DNA from: Panulirus ornatus
Taxonomy: Eukaryota > Arthropoda > Malacostraca > Decapoda > Palinuridae
Reading direction: 5' to 3'
DNA length: 64,000 nt
NCBI RefSeq assembly: GCF_036320965.1
Contig: NC_092226.1
Coordinates: 17,721,502-17,785,501, forward strand
Notes under the pieces: model-generated
Seen by the model: only the letters and a program-made list of their open reading frames with translations
What the model was told of the DNA's origin: nothing
Database searches by the model: none
Made by a program: the position numbers and the translations under genes
Shown: positions 11,960 through 22,519 of the stretch, one piece after another
Numbering within the stretch: position 1 is the stretch's first letter
Layout of the letters: each line of letters begins with the position of its first letter

Positions 11960-12045
11960 AGAATAGAATCTTGTTCTATTGGGTCCTTAGAAGTCTTATT
12001 GTAACCATCAGAAAGACCATCCAGCTGTGCTAATATCAGCTCCAC
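11960..12045 (-). CDS. Phospholipase B-like gene, coding exon 4
   Basis: This 86-nt exon has a CTGTAG acceptor and a CT/GTAAGT donor. It encodes VELILAQLDGLSDGYNKT and then SKDPIEQDSI, matching the PLBD consensus V-E-L-x-L-x-Q-L-x-G-L-x-D-G-Y that follows the WHQ block. It contains an NKT glycosylation sequon. It begins in phase 0 and ends in phase 2, and its last two bases join G of the next exon to give Leu. Confidence 0.88.
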
Positions 12046-12049
12046 CTAC

Positions 12050-12900
12050 AGTAAGTAACAGTAATGTCAGTACCATAATATTAACACTTTCCATTTCTTA
12101 CTCTAGAAATACTGATGAAACCAAAATAATGTAATCTTAATTATATTCAAATCCCTTGTCAATTTTCTAACTTAACTAAATTTAGGATATGTTTATCAAC
12201 TTAAAAATCAAGCATCTTAATAAATGGGAAAAAAATCAGCTTACTGTACTTCTACTAACACAATATCAGCTGACAAAATCATTACTAATTAGAACAAGGG
12301 TTTACCACTTCAGAACTGCTGACTGATTTATATGACTTTTGGCAAAAACATAATGTTAACAAAAATCATGACGAATGAATGCATAACTACAGACACTTAT
12401 CAACAGCCCTGAATATCCAAAATCCATTTATAGAGTAGTATGGTTGGGCCTCTGCTGTCCAAAGAAACACTACCAAGATTAAAAGATACAACTAACAACA
12501 GGAAGTATCATATTACCTCTTCTTGCAGCTTTCCTTTTTTGAGCAGTCAACTCATGTAATAACATTTCCATTGCTCCTTTATCAAAGGGTTCCCTGACCC
12601 AAGTTGAAGAGTACATAATGAGTGCAAATGTTTACAAGATGTGACTTTCAAGATAGAATTTACATTGCACAGTAAAGTGGTAAGAAGATGGGTGTTCATT
12701 CCTAAACTTTTCTGAACCCAAACAGCCTACAACAAGCTAAGGACATGGTGTTAAAAGCTTGAACTAGACTTCATTCTGAACAACACAATGCATTAGAAGT
12801 TCATAAAACCAAGGTAGCCATACCATTACCACCAAGATTATACTATGATACCAAAGTTAACCAACTGATGGCCACATATAAGTTCAAGTCTTCTCTACCT
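12050..12900. other. PLBD intron, no firm feature
   Basis: Mostly AT-rich non-coding. One 77-nt minus-strand stretch (12517-12593) is open between AG and GT (EPFDKGAMEMLLHELTAQ...). It would break PLBD phase continuity and I do not recognise it. Confidence 0.4.
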
Positions 12901-12929
12901 AATAAATAAACACAGAATACTTATCCTAA

Positions 12930-13360
12930 CAAAGTAAAATAAAGAGCAAGTGGAGTGACAACTATGTCCTCAGCTCACTCTGTTACATTCTGGAAGGAGC
13001 CCAAAAGAACCCTTAACTGCCACATCATCCAAACTTGCATTCAGATCCCTATGCACCACAATTTAATCTCCTGCAACAAACTCACTCAGCTCCTTTAATA
13101 ATGCATTTCTGTCTTCTTCATCCTTCTCACTACCTGGTGCATAAGCACAAACAATCATCTGCCTTTCATGAACAGATTATATTTTAACAGGTGTCAATAC
13201 TGAAGTTACTTCCTTATAATTTCTAACACATTTCCAAAGCTCATTTTCATTCAGAGGCGTTACTCCATATTTTGCTCTTATGCTTTCATGAGCCCCAGGC
13301 TTTACCCTCTGTATATCCCCAGACCATTCTTACCTTTTCCCCTTCAACTTTTTTTTCCCT
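12930..13360 (-). pseudogene. LINE endonuclease (APE-type) fragment
   Basis: The minus strand reads RQMIVCAYAPGSEKDEED, then ALLKELSEFVAGD-stop-IVV, then HRDLNASLDDVAVKGSFG. The Y-x-P-G-S-E and (G/R)-D-L-N-A blocks are typical of APE endonuclease domains of non-LTR retrotransposons. An in-frame stop precedes IVV. It is probably the same RTE-like family as elsewhere in the window, but too short to be sure. Confidence 0.65.
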
Positions 13361-13364
13361 TGCA

Positions 13365-15441
13365 GACAGAATATCTAGGTTTCTTTTATTAAATGTATCA
13401 CCTTTCTTTCTTTTCATCCTGTTTATGTCCATGTTCATTCAGATGCTTGAACTAAAGACTGAGGAAAAATCCTTGCTTGGCTCCTTCCCCTCTTGATTAA
13501 GGAGAGTGATATTGTGGGAAATGGTAAACAATTATGAAGAAAAACTAAAAAATTTTATGGCCAGCATAAACACGTTATATGTAAATGGGAAACTTGATGT
13601 GACTTGGAGGTCCACAGGAATAGCAAACTAAGGAGGATTACTTAAGAAGGTGGAGCATGGCCTTCCTCTTTTGACAGGAATCACCATTTTGAGACTTTTA
13701 TACTGTATAAAGACTGGGTCACTTAATGGAGAGAACTACCCCAGCATGTGATATCTGCAACTGTAAAATTACCAAGAAAATGTGCAAGCAGAATACCAAA
13801 CATCTAATAGTCTGAGAGTCAAATATGAATTATAACACTTGAAGAAACAAAAAGAAATCCTAGATAATTATGTTAATGGAAAAAGACTAATGAATCTTTT
13901 AAAGAAAACCAAAATGTATAATTCTACATAAACAGTTTTTAGCTTCTACTATCCTTTTCAAGCTAAAAAGTGCTAAATAACCATTAGATTCTAGCTCTTT
14001 ACAAATTCTACAAATCAAATCAACCAAGATTGGCTTTTCACCAACAGGAATTACAAAAGAACTTGGATTTTCTTGATCTAGTGTGTATGGGTAGTTGATG
14101 AGGTGGAATGAAGAGGAAAATCAACCAGATCAGCATAGACCAGGCACAACCATCATGACTGCTGCTTTTAAAGACCAGACAGTATCAGAAGCTGTCCAAG
14201 CTAACCCATTCACCAATGCTGTCATATGATAAAAAAGACATCAAATGCACATACTGGTTTCGGTAAATGGTGATGAAACAGTGTTAAATAATCAACTTAA
14301 TTTTTCAATCCCAATTATGAGATTATGACCCATTCTGAGATTAGTCGTTGCTACTGATACATCTTGCTGATGCAGTGACTGTTCAAATAATGGTTAATGT
14401 ATGATGTCTATACGCAAGGAGCACATATTATTAACTTACATTACAAATCTCCAGCTCCTGTGTTACAACTGTCTAAATTCTGATATCTATAGTCTGTAAC
14501 TCAAATTATATGTCACAGTATACAGTGTTTGCATATCATAGACAATAAACATTATGAAATTCTTATTAACCAATCAGTAATGAAATATCAAGTGGTTCAT
14601 TCATAAATTCTACTCCTGTGTAAGAGGGTTATGGGTTGCCTCTGGAGTCCTTGTTACTTTTTTCTGCAACTGTACCTCTGGAAAAATCAGCTCTAACACT
14701 GGTTAGAAAAATTGTTGGTCTTTCTGAAACCCTAACTAGAGACTTTAAGGTTTTTCATGCTCTATTTCTTTTTACTTTTCATTCAATATCATCACCTCAT
14801 GGCTAAATTTTTCAGTTAACAATGCAATGAAGATAATGCTGATCAACATTAAAACTCACAGATGAACTTTTTCCTTTTGAATAATCAATGAAGGTGGTGC
14901 TGAATTCATTCTATCTCACTTGCTCAACTGGAAAAGGCATTGTGAAAACAACTTTCTCAAAGAACTTGATATTGAGGAAAAAAAAGTTGATGTCATATTT
15001 CTGTGACATAATATGGCTATCACCTTTATGTACAATTAAACTCCATCATTAAGCAAGGGCTGAAAATTCTTTAAATGAAAAAATGTTGCCATATACAATC
15101 AAAACTCATCATAATATATCAAAGCTACTGATTGATAAGTAATACATAGGTCATACTTGAGAATGTAAGTATGGGAACACAGTTCAGATCCATCTTCATA
15201 TTTGCAATGAGGATTACAAAAGCAAGTAATGCTACCAAAAACTTTATAAATAGCTAAGAATCTAGTTCATGCATTAACATCCAACCAGATATTCCTGTAC
15301 AGTAAATTATTAATAAGAATTCCACTTCTGATCTTAATTCCCTCATTAATCACGACATCAATCATCTGAAACTTACTTACAAAAACAAAACAAGCACAAT
15401 AGCAATGGATATAACATCTCCACTACATACAGTGTACTTAC
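13365..15441. other. PLBD intron, no recognised feature
   Basis: AT-rich sequence between exon 4 and exon 3. I see no coding signal beyond short random frames. Confidence 0.5.
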
Positions 15442-15577
15442 ATTATGCCAAACTGGGCAGCTCTTGCCCTTTTGAGCAATCATGGATTTCATCCATTGTA
15501 TGTTCTTCCTTATGTATTCACGTAACTTATCACAAAATTCTTCAGTTTTCCACTCACAAAAACCTTCCATGCTATTT
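15442..15577 (-). CDS. Phospholipase B-like gene, coding exon 3
   Basis: The 136-nt exon runs from a TTTTTCACAG acceptor to an AAT/GTAAGT donor. It encodes NSMEGFCEWKTEEFCDKL, then REYIRKNIQWMKSMI, and ends CPVWHN. In PLBD proteins this region is an amphipathic stretch with an N-x-x-W-M motif and a terminal (Y/W)WHQV motif. Here the equivalent WHN|V straddles the next intron in phase 0. The first base completes the Arg codon begun at 18217. Confidence 0.88.
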
Positions 15578-16150
15578 CTGTGAAAAATAATTTATAGCCA
15601 TTCAACAATAAAAGATACACAATGTGATATGAGAAACAAGTGTTCGTACAAATCTAAGTTGAGACATTTTCATATAAATTACAGCTTTCAAATATCAACC
15701 TTCTTCATTCTGATGAAAAAAAAAGAGAATGCCATTTGAAAACTAGGTAACATGCTGGACATAGGCCCAGCAATTCCTGAAGACAAACAAAGTACAGTTT
15801 ACTGGTTTTCAACCGACTGTCTTTTCATTCATCAAAAATACTTCTTATAAACAATCACAAAACAAAAAAGGTTTCCAAAAGCCAGTGTTAGGTCAACTAA
15901 TTATTCTGCAATCAGCTAGCTTCACTCCAAAGTATAAGGAGATAAAAAGATGGCACATATGAAAAAAGTAAACATGAATTTCATTAAAAAGTAGAATACA
16001 GTACAGTAATAATCTACAGAAGATGGCTAAGTCATTTTGAAAGGAGTAAGAAGGGATAGAAAACAGGATAAACTGAATGTCTGGGGTTCAATAACTGAGG
16101 TGATATATTTTTCATGTCCCAACAGTTGATTTCAGATACTCCTTATATAT
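15578..16150. other. PLBD intron, no recognised feature
   Basis: AT-rich non-coding sequence upstream of exon 3. Nothing recognisable is seen. Confidence 0.45.
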
Positions 16151-16159
16151 ACAAGGTAT

Positions 16160-16600
16160 GTGATGTGAAAAGGGTTAATCATGTAAGAAATGATAGTGTA
16201 AAAATAGGATGTGGTAATAAACAAAGTCTGTCTGAAAGCTGACTAACAGGTACTGAAATGGTTTGAATATATGGACAGGATGAATGAGGAAAGACTAAGA
16301 GGATCTACATGTCAGAATTGGAGGGAACAAAAGGGAGGGGAAGACAGGAGGAGATGAAAGGCTCGAGTGATAGTGACTTTTGAGGTGTCAGGGCCTCAAC
16401 TTTCAGAGGGTGCATGGGACAGAGTAAATTGGAGTCATGTGCAATAAGGAGGTGGAGAAATGATGTCAATGGGTTGAACCACAGCATATGAAGTGGTCAT
16501 GGGAAACCATGGAAAGCTATGAGGAGCTAGGTTGAGAATGGCAGGCTCTGGTTTCAGTAGATGATACATGACAATTATAGAGATGATGTGTGTTGCTGCT
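16160..16600 (+). pseudogene. Degenerate RTE-like LINE C-terminus and 3' UTR
   Basis: It resembles the family's RV-NVR..GN-KS-V region, then GGTTTGAATATATGGACAGG (W-F-x-H-M-x-R-M), GAGGAAAGACTAAGAGGAT (E-E-R-L-T-K-R-I), ATGTCAGAATTGGAGGGAAC (SEVEGT), and the 3' UTR block GGGAAACCATGGAAAGCTATG. Frames are broken throughout. Confidence 0.7.
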
Positions 16601-17265
16601 GATGCTGTTTTGTCTATTCCTGATACTATTTTGCTCAAGTGGAAAACAACAAAAAAGCATGAAAAATTTATGCTTGTTTTCAAGAAAAAATAGGTCTATT
16701 TCTTACCTCAGAATTGTTATTTCTGGCCAAATTTATGTTATGGGATTACCTTAATCTATAAGAGACTGTCATAAAAGAAAGGATTCTTATACAGTGACCT
16801 ACATTACTAATTTTCCCAGACCTCAAGGCTATAAAGAAAAGAATTTTCATAAGATACTGGGGGTATTAAACTACCAAAAAGAGTACTTGAAAATGAAAAT
16901 TATATGAATCTAGAAAAATCCACTTGGGCTGCAAAGAAGAATTAGGTTTCTTCACAAAAAAGTTAGAAGTTTATCCTGAACAAAGCAGGTCATATTAACG
17001 CAAAACCTCAGAAACAGGTTCCACAAGGGATCTTTTATACAAGAGGCAGCAGAGTTACAAGCCTTTTACTTGTCTTGATAAAAGACTAGAAATCTCTAAA
17101 CAAAGTTTCAGTAATATCTGATACATGAGATTCTTCAAGGAAGGATAGAACAGCTTTCCAGATTGTTGGTACTGTCTTTGACAGAAGGGTGAATATTATG
17201 TAAATGGCCATATGTTACGTGTTTTCCAAACCTGTTTGTAGTTCTTATTTTTCATTCTTTTCTGC
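16600..17265. other. PLBD intron, no recognised feature
   Basis: AT-rich non-coding sequence. Nothing recognisable is seen. Confidence 0.45.
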
Positions 17266-17267
17266 AA

Positions 17268-17348
17268 TTGTCAGCATTAGGGAGGTAGTGACAGGAACAG
17301 ACATAAAGACATAAAAAAAAGCCTCATTCACTTATGTGAATGAGGCTT
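17268..17348 (-). repeat. LINE tail scrap ending in a perfect hairpin
   Basis: GAGGTAGTGACAGGAACAG-like sequence (reversed LINE tail) leads into AAGCCTCATTCAC (17319-17331), a TTAT loop, and GTGAATGAGGCTT (17336-17348). The arms are perfect 13-base inverted repeats. The left arm corresponds to the LINE 3' UTR block AAAGGCCACATTCACTC. Confidence 0.7.
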
Positions 17349-17389
17349 ATGTGAAAAGCTATATGTGTAATGCATCTAAACTGCACCCC

Positions 17390-17645
17390 TTTATCGAAAT
17401 CCTGGCTCCACAAACTTATGTAGACACATTAGGTAACAGTACTTGTGGGAACATCAGGCAGGAGTCTCTGAAAACAGTGCGCTTGAGTTGCCTTCTGCAA
17501 ATGGCCCGCTTAGGGTGAGGCACAAAAGGCTAAGAAGTGGCACTGGAGTTCACCAGTTATGGAGACCCTTTTGACGTGGTCAACTCCTCGAGTGAGTTCC
17601 CAAAGGGAACAGGCGGAGATATGGATAGACAGACAGATAGTATGG
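17390..17645 (+). repeat. Dispersed repeat 'C', right-hand partial copy
   Basis: It shares GGGAACATCAGGCAGGAGTC, TGCCTTCTGCAAATGGCCCG, GGTGAGGCACAAAAGGCTAA, GAAGTGGCACTGGAGTTCAC and GGAGACC..GAGTTCC..GAACAGGC with the right half of the copies at 8.4 kb, 48.4 kb and 61.8 kb. The left half is absent. Confidence 0.75.
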
Positions 17646-17649
17646 GTGA

Positions 17650-18216
17650 ACCAAAGGTTGGATTATCTATGACTTGGATGTGAAATAAGCGGATCATAAA
17701 ATGTAAAATGGTAAACAAAGAAGAGTGCTTGATAGATATAAAAGATGGGGATTGGCACATAATATGGATATCAAAATGGACAGAGTTCTGAGCAGGTACA
17801 AATATGAGGAAAGGATAAAATAAGGAAGAATGGAAAAGTGATATAAGTATAATGAAAGAACGGAAAAGCGATATAAGTGATAAGAAGAGACCAAGAGGAA
17901 TGAGGACAAGTGATGTGGAAGAACAAAGTGTGATGTAAGTTAGTGAGATGGATATAAGCATGGAGAAACATATGAAAACTTGCAAAGATTAGGAAACATG
18001 GAGTAGAAACTTTAAAAGTGTCCTTGTTGGATAGTAGGAGACAACATTAAGAATACAGCTATACAATAAGAACAGACAAGCCAGAAAATAGATGAGAAAA
18101 CTTCTTATTTTCATGTGTAAAATTTTTCCTATAAGAGTAATACTGCATCAGAGTCTAAGGTTCTAAGACATGAAGATATATTCATATGAACATCATATGG
18201 ACAATTATATTCTTAC
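17650..18216. other. PLBD intron, no recognised feature
   Basis: Purine-rich non-coding sequence (pyrimidine-rich on the minus strand). Its minus-strand frames are low-complexity Ser/Leu/Phe strings with no domain. Confidence 0.4.
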
Positions 18217-18330
18217 CTGTAAGCATTGTAAATCATTTCATGGGAAATTGATCCTTCAACAAAGCCTGCAGCATATGCTTGTACAGCATCAGGAAATGCA
18301 GGATTTGTTTCTATCTCGAGGTAAGCCCAC
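18217..18330 (-). CDS. Phospholipase B-like gene, coding exon 2
   Basis: This 114-nt exon lies between a TTTCAG acceptor and an AG/GTAAGA donor. It encodes WAYLEIETNPAFPD followed by AVQAYAAGFVEGSIS and HEMIYNAY. The W-x-x-L-E-I block and the A-A-G-F-x-E-G block are hallmark PLBD sequences of the N-terminal Ntn-hydrolase fold. Phase 2 at both ends matches its neighbours exactly: GG|G before it and AG|A after it. There are no stop codons in the joined frame, so the gene appears intact here. A pogo-type transposon and a LINE tail sit in the preceding intron, between this exon and 21.1 kb. Confidence 0.9.
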
Positions 18331-19045
18331 CTGAAATATAAACATTCACGAGTTTCCTACATGCACATGAAAAATTAGTACTAAAAGGAATGACACCGGT
18401 ATCAAACCAACAACACACTTATAAACTATGTCATAATGTCATTAGTTAAGATATAAAAAAACAGCAATTCTACTGCACTCTGATGTCTCAAATCCCAAGA
18501 CTTTGTGCCAAGCATTTGTTGAATGACTGACTTTGCTGGATCATGGGTATCGATGTTGCCAAGGGGTCCTGATAGTTGATCAAATAAATCAAACTGACCA
18601 GCAGAGTTTTACTTACCATACTTATTGAAAATTCTTTTCCCCCTTTCAGATCCCAAAATATTTGATGTATGCTAAATTCAGGGAAAGTTATTACATGGAA
18701 GTTGAAGTGCTTAAATGACTCAGGCACATACTTAAGAAGGTAAGCTGATCTTGCCCCAAGCATTGACCTATGTCTGGCAATTGAAAACAAATAATCAATG
18801 GAATGTGGTAATAATAAGATGCATTAGCGGCAACCAGACAACAAGCAGCAAAATTCTGCAAACATGTGCACCATCTCACTGAACACTTATTCCTCACAAC
18901 TGCCGAATCATGGAAGTTGCTTAAGTTTGGAATGCCAGACTAAGGATATTACAATGCAATGTAACATAAGAAATAGGGCAAACACTCTTACTTGTGTATC
19001 GAGTTTTCACCGTAAAAAAGAATTAAATGATACTACAAACTAATA
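18331..19045. other. PLBD intron, no recognised feature
   Basis: Non-coding sequence between exon 2 and the pogo-type element. I recognise nothing in it. Confidence 0.45.
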
Positions 19046-20040
19046 CAGTTACACCACCGATTTTCCGGCAACTGATGGTTTGGCACCTCCTTTACGCCTA
19101 ATAAAATTACATGAGGGAACTTGAAATTACCGCAGCCACCATACTAGTTTACTGGGCAGCCACAGATGGCGTTGTGTGTAGGGCATGCTTATTCACATTC
19201 TTTACACTGCACTTGTTGGTGGTGATACTGCAATTCTGTGAGATTCTTAGCTTACTTTGCTTAAATTTATCCCTAGCTATGGCTTCTAAGACATATGAGA
19301 GTGTTAGTCGTGGTGTCAAATATGAACACCAGTCCATATCGCTCCAAGATAAAGTAGAACTGTTGAAAAATGGACTGTGATGTTTCAGTGCATAAGCTGT
19401 GTGACATTTACAGTTTTGGTTCATCAAATGTTTATGATATAAAGAAGCAAAGAGAAAAAATATTGAAATTCTATGCAGATAGCAATTCCAATAAGCAAAT
19501 GACAATTAGAAAAACTATGAAAGATGTTAAGAGTACTTAGCACGAACGAGTGATGATGCAATGGTTTCGACAGCGTCGGAGTGATGGAGTGGACTTGTCA
19601 GGTAGCATGATAATGAACCAGGCAAAGTTGTTCCAAAAAGAACTTAAATTACAACTTGAGCATGACTATAGTGAAGGATGGATTCAAAGATTCAAGAAGC
19701 ATCAAGGAATTTCCATGAATAAAGTGTGCGGAGAAAAGCAGTCTGCAAACCACGAGCTGCTGGGTATGTGGAAAAATTTGTGAAACTCTTAGCTGACGTG
19801 CACCTCAGTCCTGAGCAGGTGTACAATGTATTTCATTTATCTATTCAATCTAAAGTTAATATTTGTTTACTTTAAATTTCTAGCAGTCCTTGGTATACTT
19901 TAGACACATGGGAGATGTATAATTAGTGGGTTAGGGGTGTGTCGATGAATTATTATTACGTGATCACAGTTGGTCTGGCAAAATGGTTAATTTGGCAAGG
20001 CTTTGGAACCAAGAGTGCTGGAAAATCAATGGTGTACCTG
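19046..20040 (+). mobile_element. Pogo/Tigger-type DNA transposon, internally deleted (995 bp)
   Basis: Both ends are visible. The left end is CAGTTACACCACCGATTTTC at 19046, and the right end, reverse-complemented, reads CAGGTACACCATTGATTTTC. TA dinucleotides lie immediately outside (19044-19045 and 20041-20042), the Tc1/mariner-superfamily target duplication. Inside is a broken transposase (listed separately) covering only the N-terminal DNA-binding part. The DDE catalytic domain is absent, so this copy is non-autonomous. It lies in the intron between PLBD exons 1 and 2. Confidence 0.85.
19279..19835 (+). pseudogene. Tigger/jerky-like transposase N-terminal fragment, frameshifted
   Basis: Frame 1 (from 19279) reads MASKTYESVSRGVKYEHQSI then SLQDKVELLKNGL-stop (stop at 19378-19380), the pipsqueak-type helix-turn-helix. 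After a frameshift it reads YDIKKQREKILKFYADSN and KQMTIRKTMKDVKST. Then from about 19550 it reads MMQWFRQRRSDGVDLSG, AKLFQKELKLQ, EGWIQRFKKHQGI and KVCGEKQSANHE, the CENP-B/Tc5-type DNA-binding block. A second frameshift precedes YVEKFVKLLADVHLSPEQVYN, where similarity stops just before the catalytic core. The stop codons and frameshifts make it a pseudogene. Confidence 0.85.
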
Positions 20041-20124
20041 TATGCAGAAGAGGTACAGATGGAATAGGGCCTGTACATCTGAGAATATTACTTTCTTTTG
20101 TACCTGATCGACTTTACCTGCATT

Positions 20125-20615
20125 TGCAAGGTAGCACCAGGAACAGACAAAAAAAAGGCCACATCTGTTCACATCCATTCCTCAGCTGTCAGGTGTAATG
20201 CACCGAAACCACAGCTCCCTATCCACATCCAGGTCCCACATACCTTTCCATGGTATACTTTGGTTGCTTCACATGCCCTGGTTTGATCCACTGACAGCTC
20301 GTCAACCCCTGTATACTACATTGTTCTAATTCACTATATTCTCTGCATGCCTTTCACCCTCCTGCATGTTCAGGCCTCAAATGCTCAAAATCTTTTTCAC
20401 TCCATCCTTCAACCTTTACTTTGGTCTCCCGATTCTCCTTGTTCCCATTACCCTTGACACATATATCCTCTCTGTCAACCTTTCCTCACTCATTCTCTCC
20501 ATATGTCCAAACCATTTCAACCCTATTGTGCTCTCTCAATCAAACTCCTTTTATTACCACATATCTATCTTACCCTTTAATTACTTACTTGATCAAAGTG
20601 CCTCACACTATTACG
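20125..20615 (-). pseudogene. RTE-like LINE 3' UTR and C-terminal fragment
   Basis: The reversed 3' UTR (GCAAGGTAGCACCAGGAACA, ATGCACCGAAACCACAGCTC, CCTGGTTTGATCCACTGACA) is followed by reversed C-terminal coding sequence (CTGCATGTTCAGGC, CTTTTTCACTCCATCCTTC, CATATGTCCAAACCATTTC). It ends at ~20615 after TTGATCAAAGTGCCTCACAC. There is no intact frame. Confidence 0.8.
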
Positions 20616-20639
20616 TGAATATAAATTTGCCTTTTCTTC

Positions 20640-21111
20640 TAAGGATCACAAGAAGAGATGTTTAAACTCTATAAAGAACTGTGATGGACAGGATTTCAAT
20701 GATATAAGTAAATTTTCCAGTTCTGATTGACAATTTTCTTCTAGGTGTTACCAAACTCTACCTGCAAGAGGTTACACCACAAGTGAAAAATCACCTTTGC
20801 CAATTCTGTATCATTGGGAATAGAGTCCTGTCAAAGAGCTTCTCACCCTAAAAGAGTCAATCATTCCCTGCAACTGGAAGAAGCTCAAACTTAGAACTGC
20901 AAGAGATCCTGGAAAGGAGTCCTGGGTACCACCGGGACCCTTTGTTAGAAAGGGGTCCCAGGACAATTATAGACAATCATATACCATTCACTAACATGCA
21001 GGAAATCAAAATCACTTTATTGTGACTAACTCAAAGTTTCTCACCAGCTTAAGGTTAAAGCAATTCTAAACTGTAGTATTAAGTTCCCAATATAAGGAGA
21101 CCATCACTGAC
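20640..21111. other. PLBD intron 1, no recognised feature
   Basis: Non-coding. A short GC-richer patch at 20900-20950 (GGTCCC/GGGACC palindromic words) has no clear role. Confidence 0.4.
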
Positions 21112-21307
21112 CCATCTATTTGAGTGTTGTCTGAGAAATTGCCTCGAGCAACCCAATTCTTGGCTATCCCACTGTGAGTCTTGTACAATGCACCATCAAA
21201 AGTAATACTAATAATGGAGGCTGAAATGGGGATGAACAAAACCAATGACAGCAGCTGTGAGCAGGCCACTGCCTGAATCAGCTTCATGATTGTAGGTCTC
21301 TGAATTC
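21112..21307 (-). CDS. Phospholipase B-like (PLBD) gene, first coding exon with signal peptide
   Basis: The exon carries a 20-nt 5' UTR (21288-21307) after a TTTTACAG acceptor, then ATG at 21287 and 58 codons plus two bases. It ends at a GTCAGT donor (GT at 21110-21111). The peptide starts MKLIQAVACSQLLSLVLF, a hydrophobic secretion signal ending near SAS. A stretch of the Asn-Trp-Val-Ala-Arg-Gly type follows, with an N-glycosylation site (NFS at about residue 50). The family consists of secreted or lysosomal Ntn-hydrolases (PLBD1/PLBD2, originally phospholipase B of Dictyostelium). Joining phase 2 to the exon at 18330 gives DGW-AYLEI, matching the family's conserved T-G-W-x-x-L-E-I core, and this supports the donor choice. 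The upstream acceptor implies a separate non-coding first exon, which I could not place. PLBD1 versus PLBD2 cannot be decided from this part. Confidence 0.8.
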
Positions 21308-21477
21308 CTGTAAAATAAGAAAATCAAAATTATAACAATGAAACATGGAGATGTGAGTAATAGTTTCATATCAGTATGGAACTCTAAATATTGCTCTAGT
21401 TTTAACATTACAGTTAAAATGGCTTTTTAGCCACTGGATGTGGTAAGACATTATTTTCCCCCTTCATCCTTTATTTC

Positions 21478-21573
21478 TCAGCTGGATCAACAAAGATAAA
21501 GGTTAACATCAAAGATAAAGTGGTCTCAGCTGGATCAACAAAGATAAAGGTTAACATCAAAGATAAAGTGGTC
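21478..21573. repeat. 48-bp tandem duplication upstream of PLBD exon 1
   Basis: The unit beginning TCAGCTGGATCAACAAAG and ending AAGATAAAGTGGTC occurs at 21478-21525 and again, identical as read, at 21526-21573. The unit itself contains a second-level repeat of AACA(T/A)CAAAGATAAAG. Perfect identity suggests a recent slippage or duplication event. Confidence 0.9.
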
Positions 21574-21574
21574 A

Positions 21575-22500
21575 TCAATAAGGTAAAATAAAAAAAAATC
21601 AACATAGCCTATAATGCAACTCCTAATTTCATCATGTAGCTGAAATATACGAAAATTAATGTGGTCCTCTGTTTCACATATTTACCTAGCAATTCACCTG
21701 TTTAGTGAAATTCAGTGGTAAGTGCATGATGCACATTGGGAACAGTTTATAGAGGTTCTGATGATTTTCTACAAGTATACTACATACTGTAACATTATGT
21801 AATATGTAATCGCAAATTCCTCTATTCATAATTCTCACTACTATTGTTTTATTAAATGAAGTTTGATAAAATATAATACTAATCATACCCCATCATTGTT
21901 ACTGTACTTTCTGAATACCAAATTAGCAAAGCAGATAAAAAAAAATCAGTAACTCTAAAGTTAATAGCAAAGAGAAGTTGAAGCAGACTTTTGCCCACCA
22001 TATCGTCAGAAATTATGCTCCACAACAGTTACAGTATTCTCTAAATTATACACTAGCACTGCTGAAAGGTATTACTCATTATTCTAAGTTAATAGCGAGG
22101 TCGAGCTAATCCTGACAAGTGACCCATTATCTTTTTATTTCCTGCCATAAAGTTGCGGAAACTGAACCATCATATTTTAGGCATTATAACCCTTTTAACA
22201 ATCACATTTCTATAACCCTCTTAACAATTCCATTTCTACCCCACCAGCTACCGACTGTCAATTGAACAGATGCTTTGCAACATGAAATTATAATTCAAGA
22301 ACCTGTATCGAGGCAAATATTAACCTGCTCTAAGATGACTTTCCCCTTCTCCTCAAATAAAGTTGTTGTCAAGCCAGCGTACTGTCAGCTACCGACCTCC
22401 ATCCCAACACCCCGCCAGCAGCCGTCATCTAGCCAGCGATCAATTGCATCACACCCAATTGGTTTGACGTCAAGGCAGCACACACCATACAGCTTCATAT
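21575..22500. other. Region upstream of PLBD, possible promoter/5' UTR area
   Basis: No coding signal. It becomes locally GC-richer at 22360-22480, where the CCAAT and CRE-like motifs lie. The acceptor at 21308-21310 requires an upstream non-coding exon, which could be here but cannot be delimited by eye. Confidence 0.35.
22455..22472. promoter_or_regulatory. CCAAT / CRE-like motif pair upstream of the PLBD gene
   Basis: CCAATTGG (22455-22462) is followed at 22465-22472 by the palindrome TGACGTCA, a perfect CREB/ATF-type site. It sits in a locally GC-richer patch (about 22360-22480) about 1.2 kb upstream of the first visible PLBD exon. Promoter function is inference from motif content and position. 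No transcript start is visible. Confidence 0.25.
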
Positions 22501-22519
22501 CTATTCATTTATCCATCTA

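Noticed and set aside
12517..12593. A 77-nt minus-strand open stretch between AG and GT (EPFDKGAMEMLLHELTAQ...) as an extra PLBD exon
   Set aside because: PLBD exons 3 and 4 already join in phase 0 at the conserved WHN|VEL site, so an exon here would break the family alignment. The peptide is not recognised.
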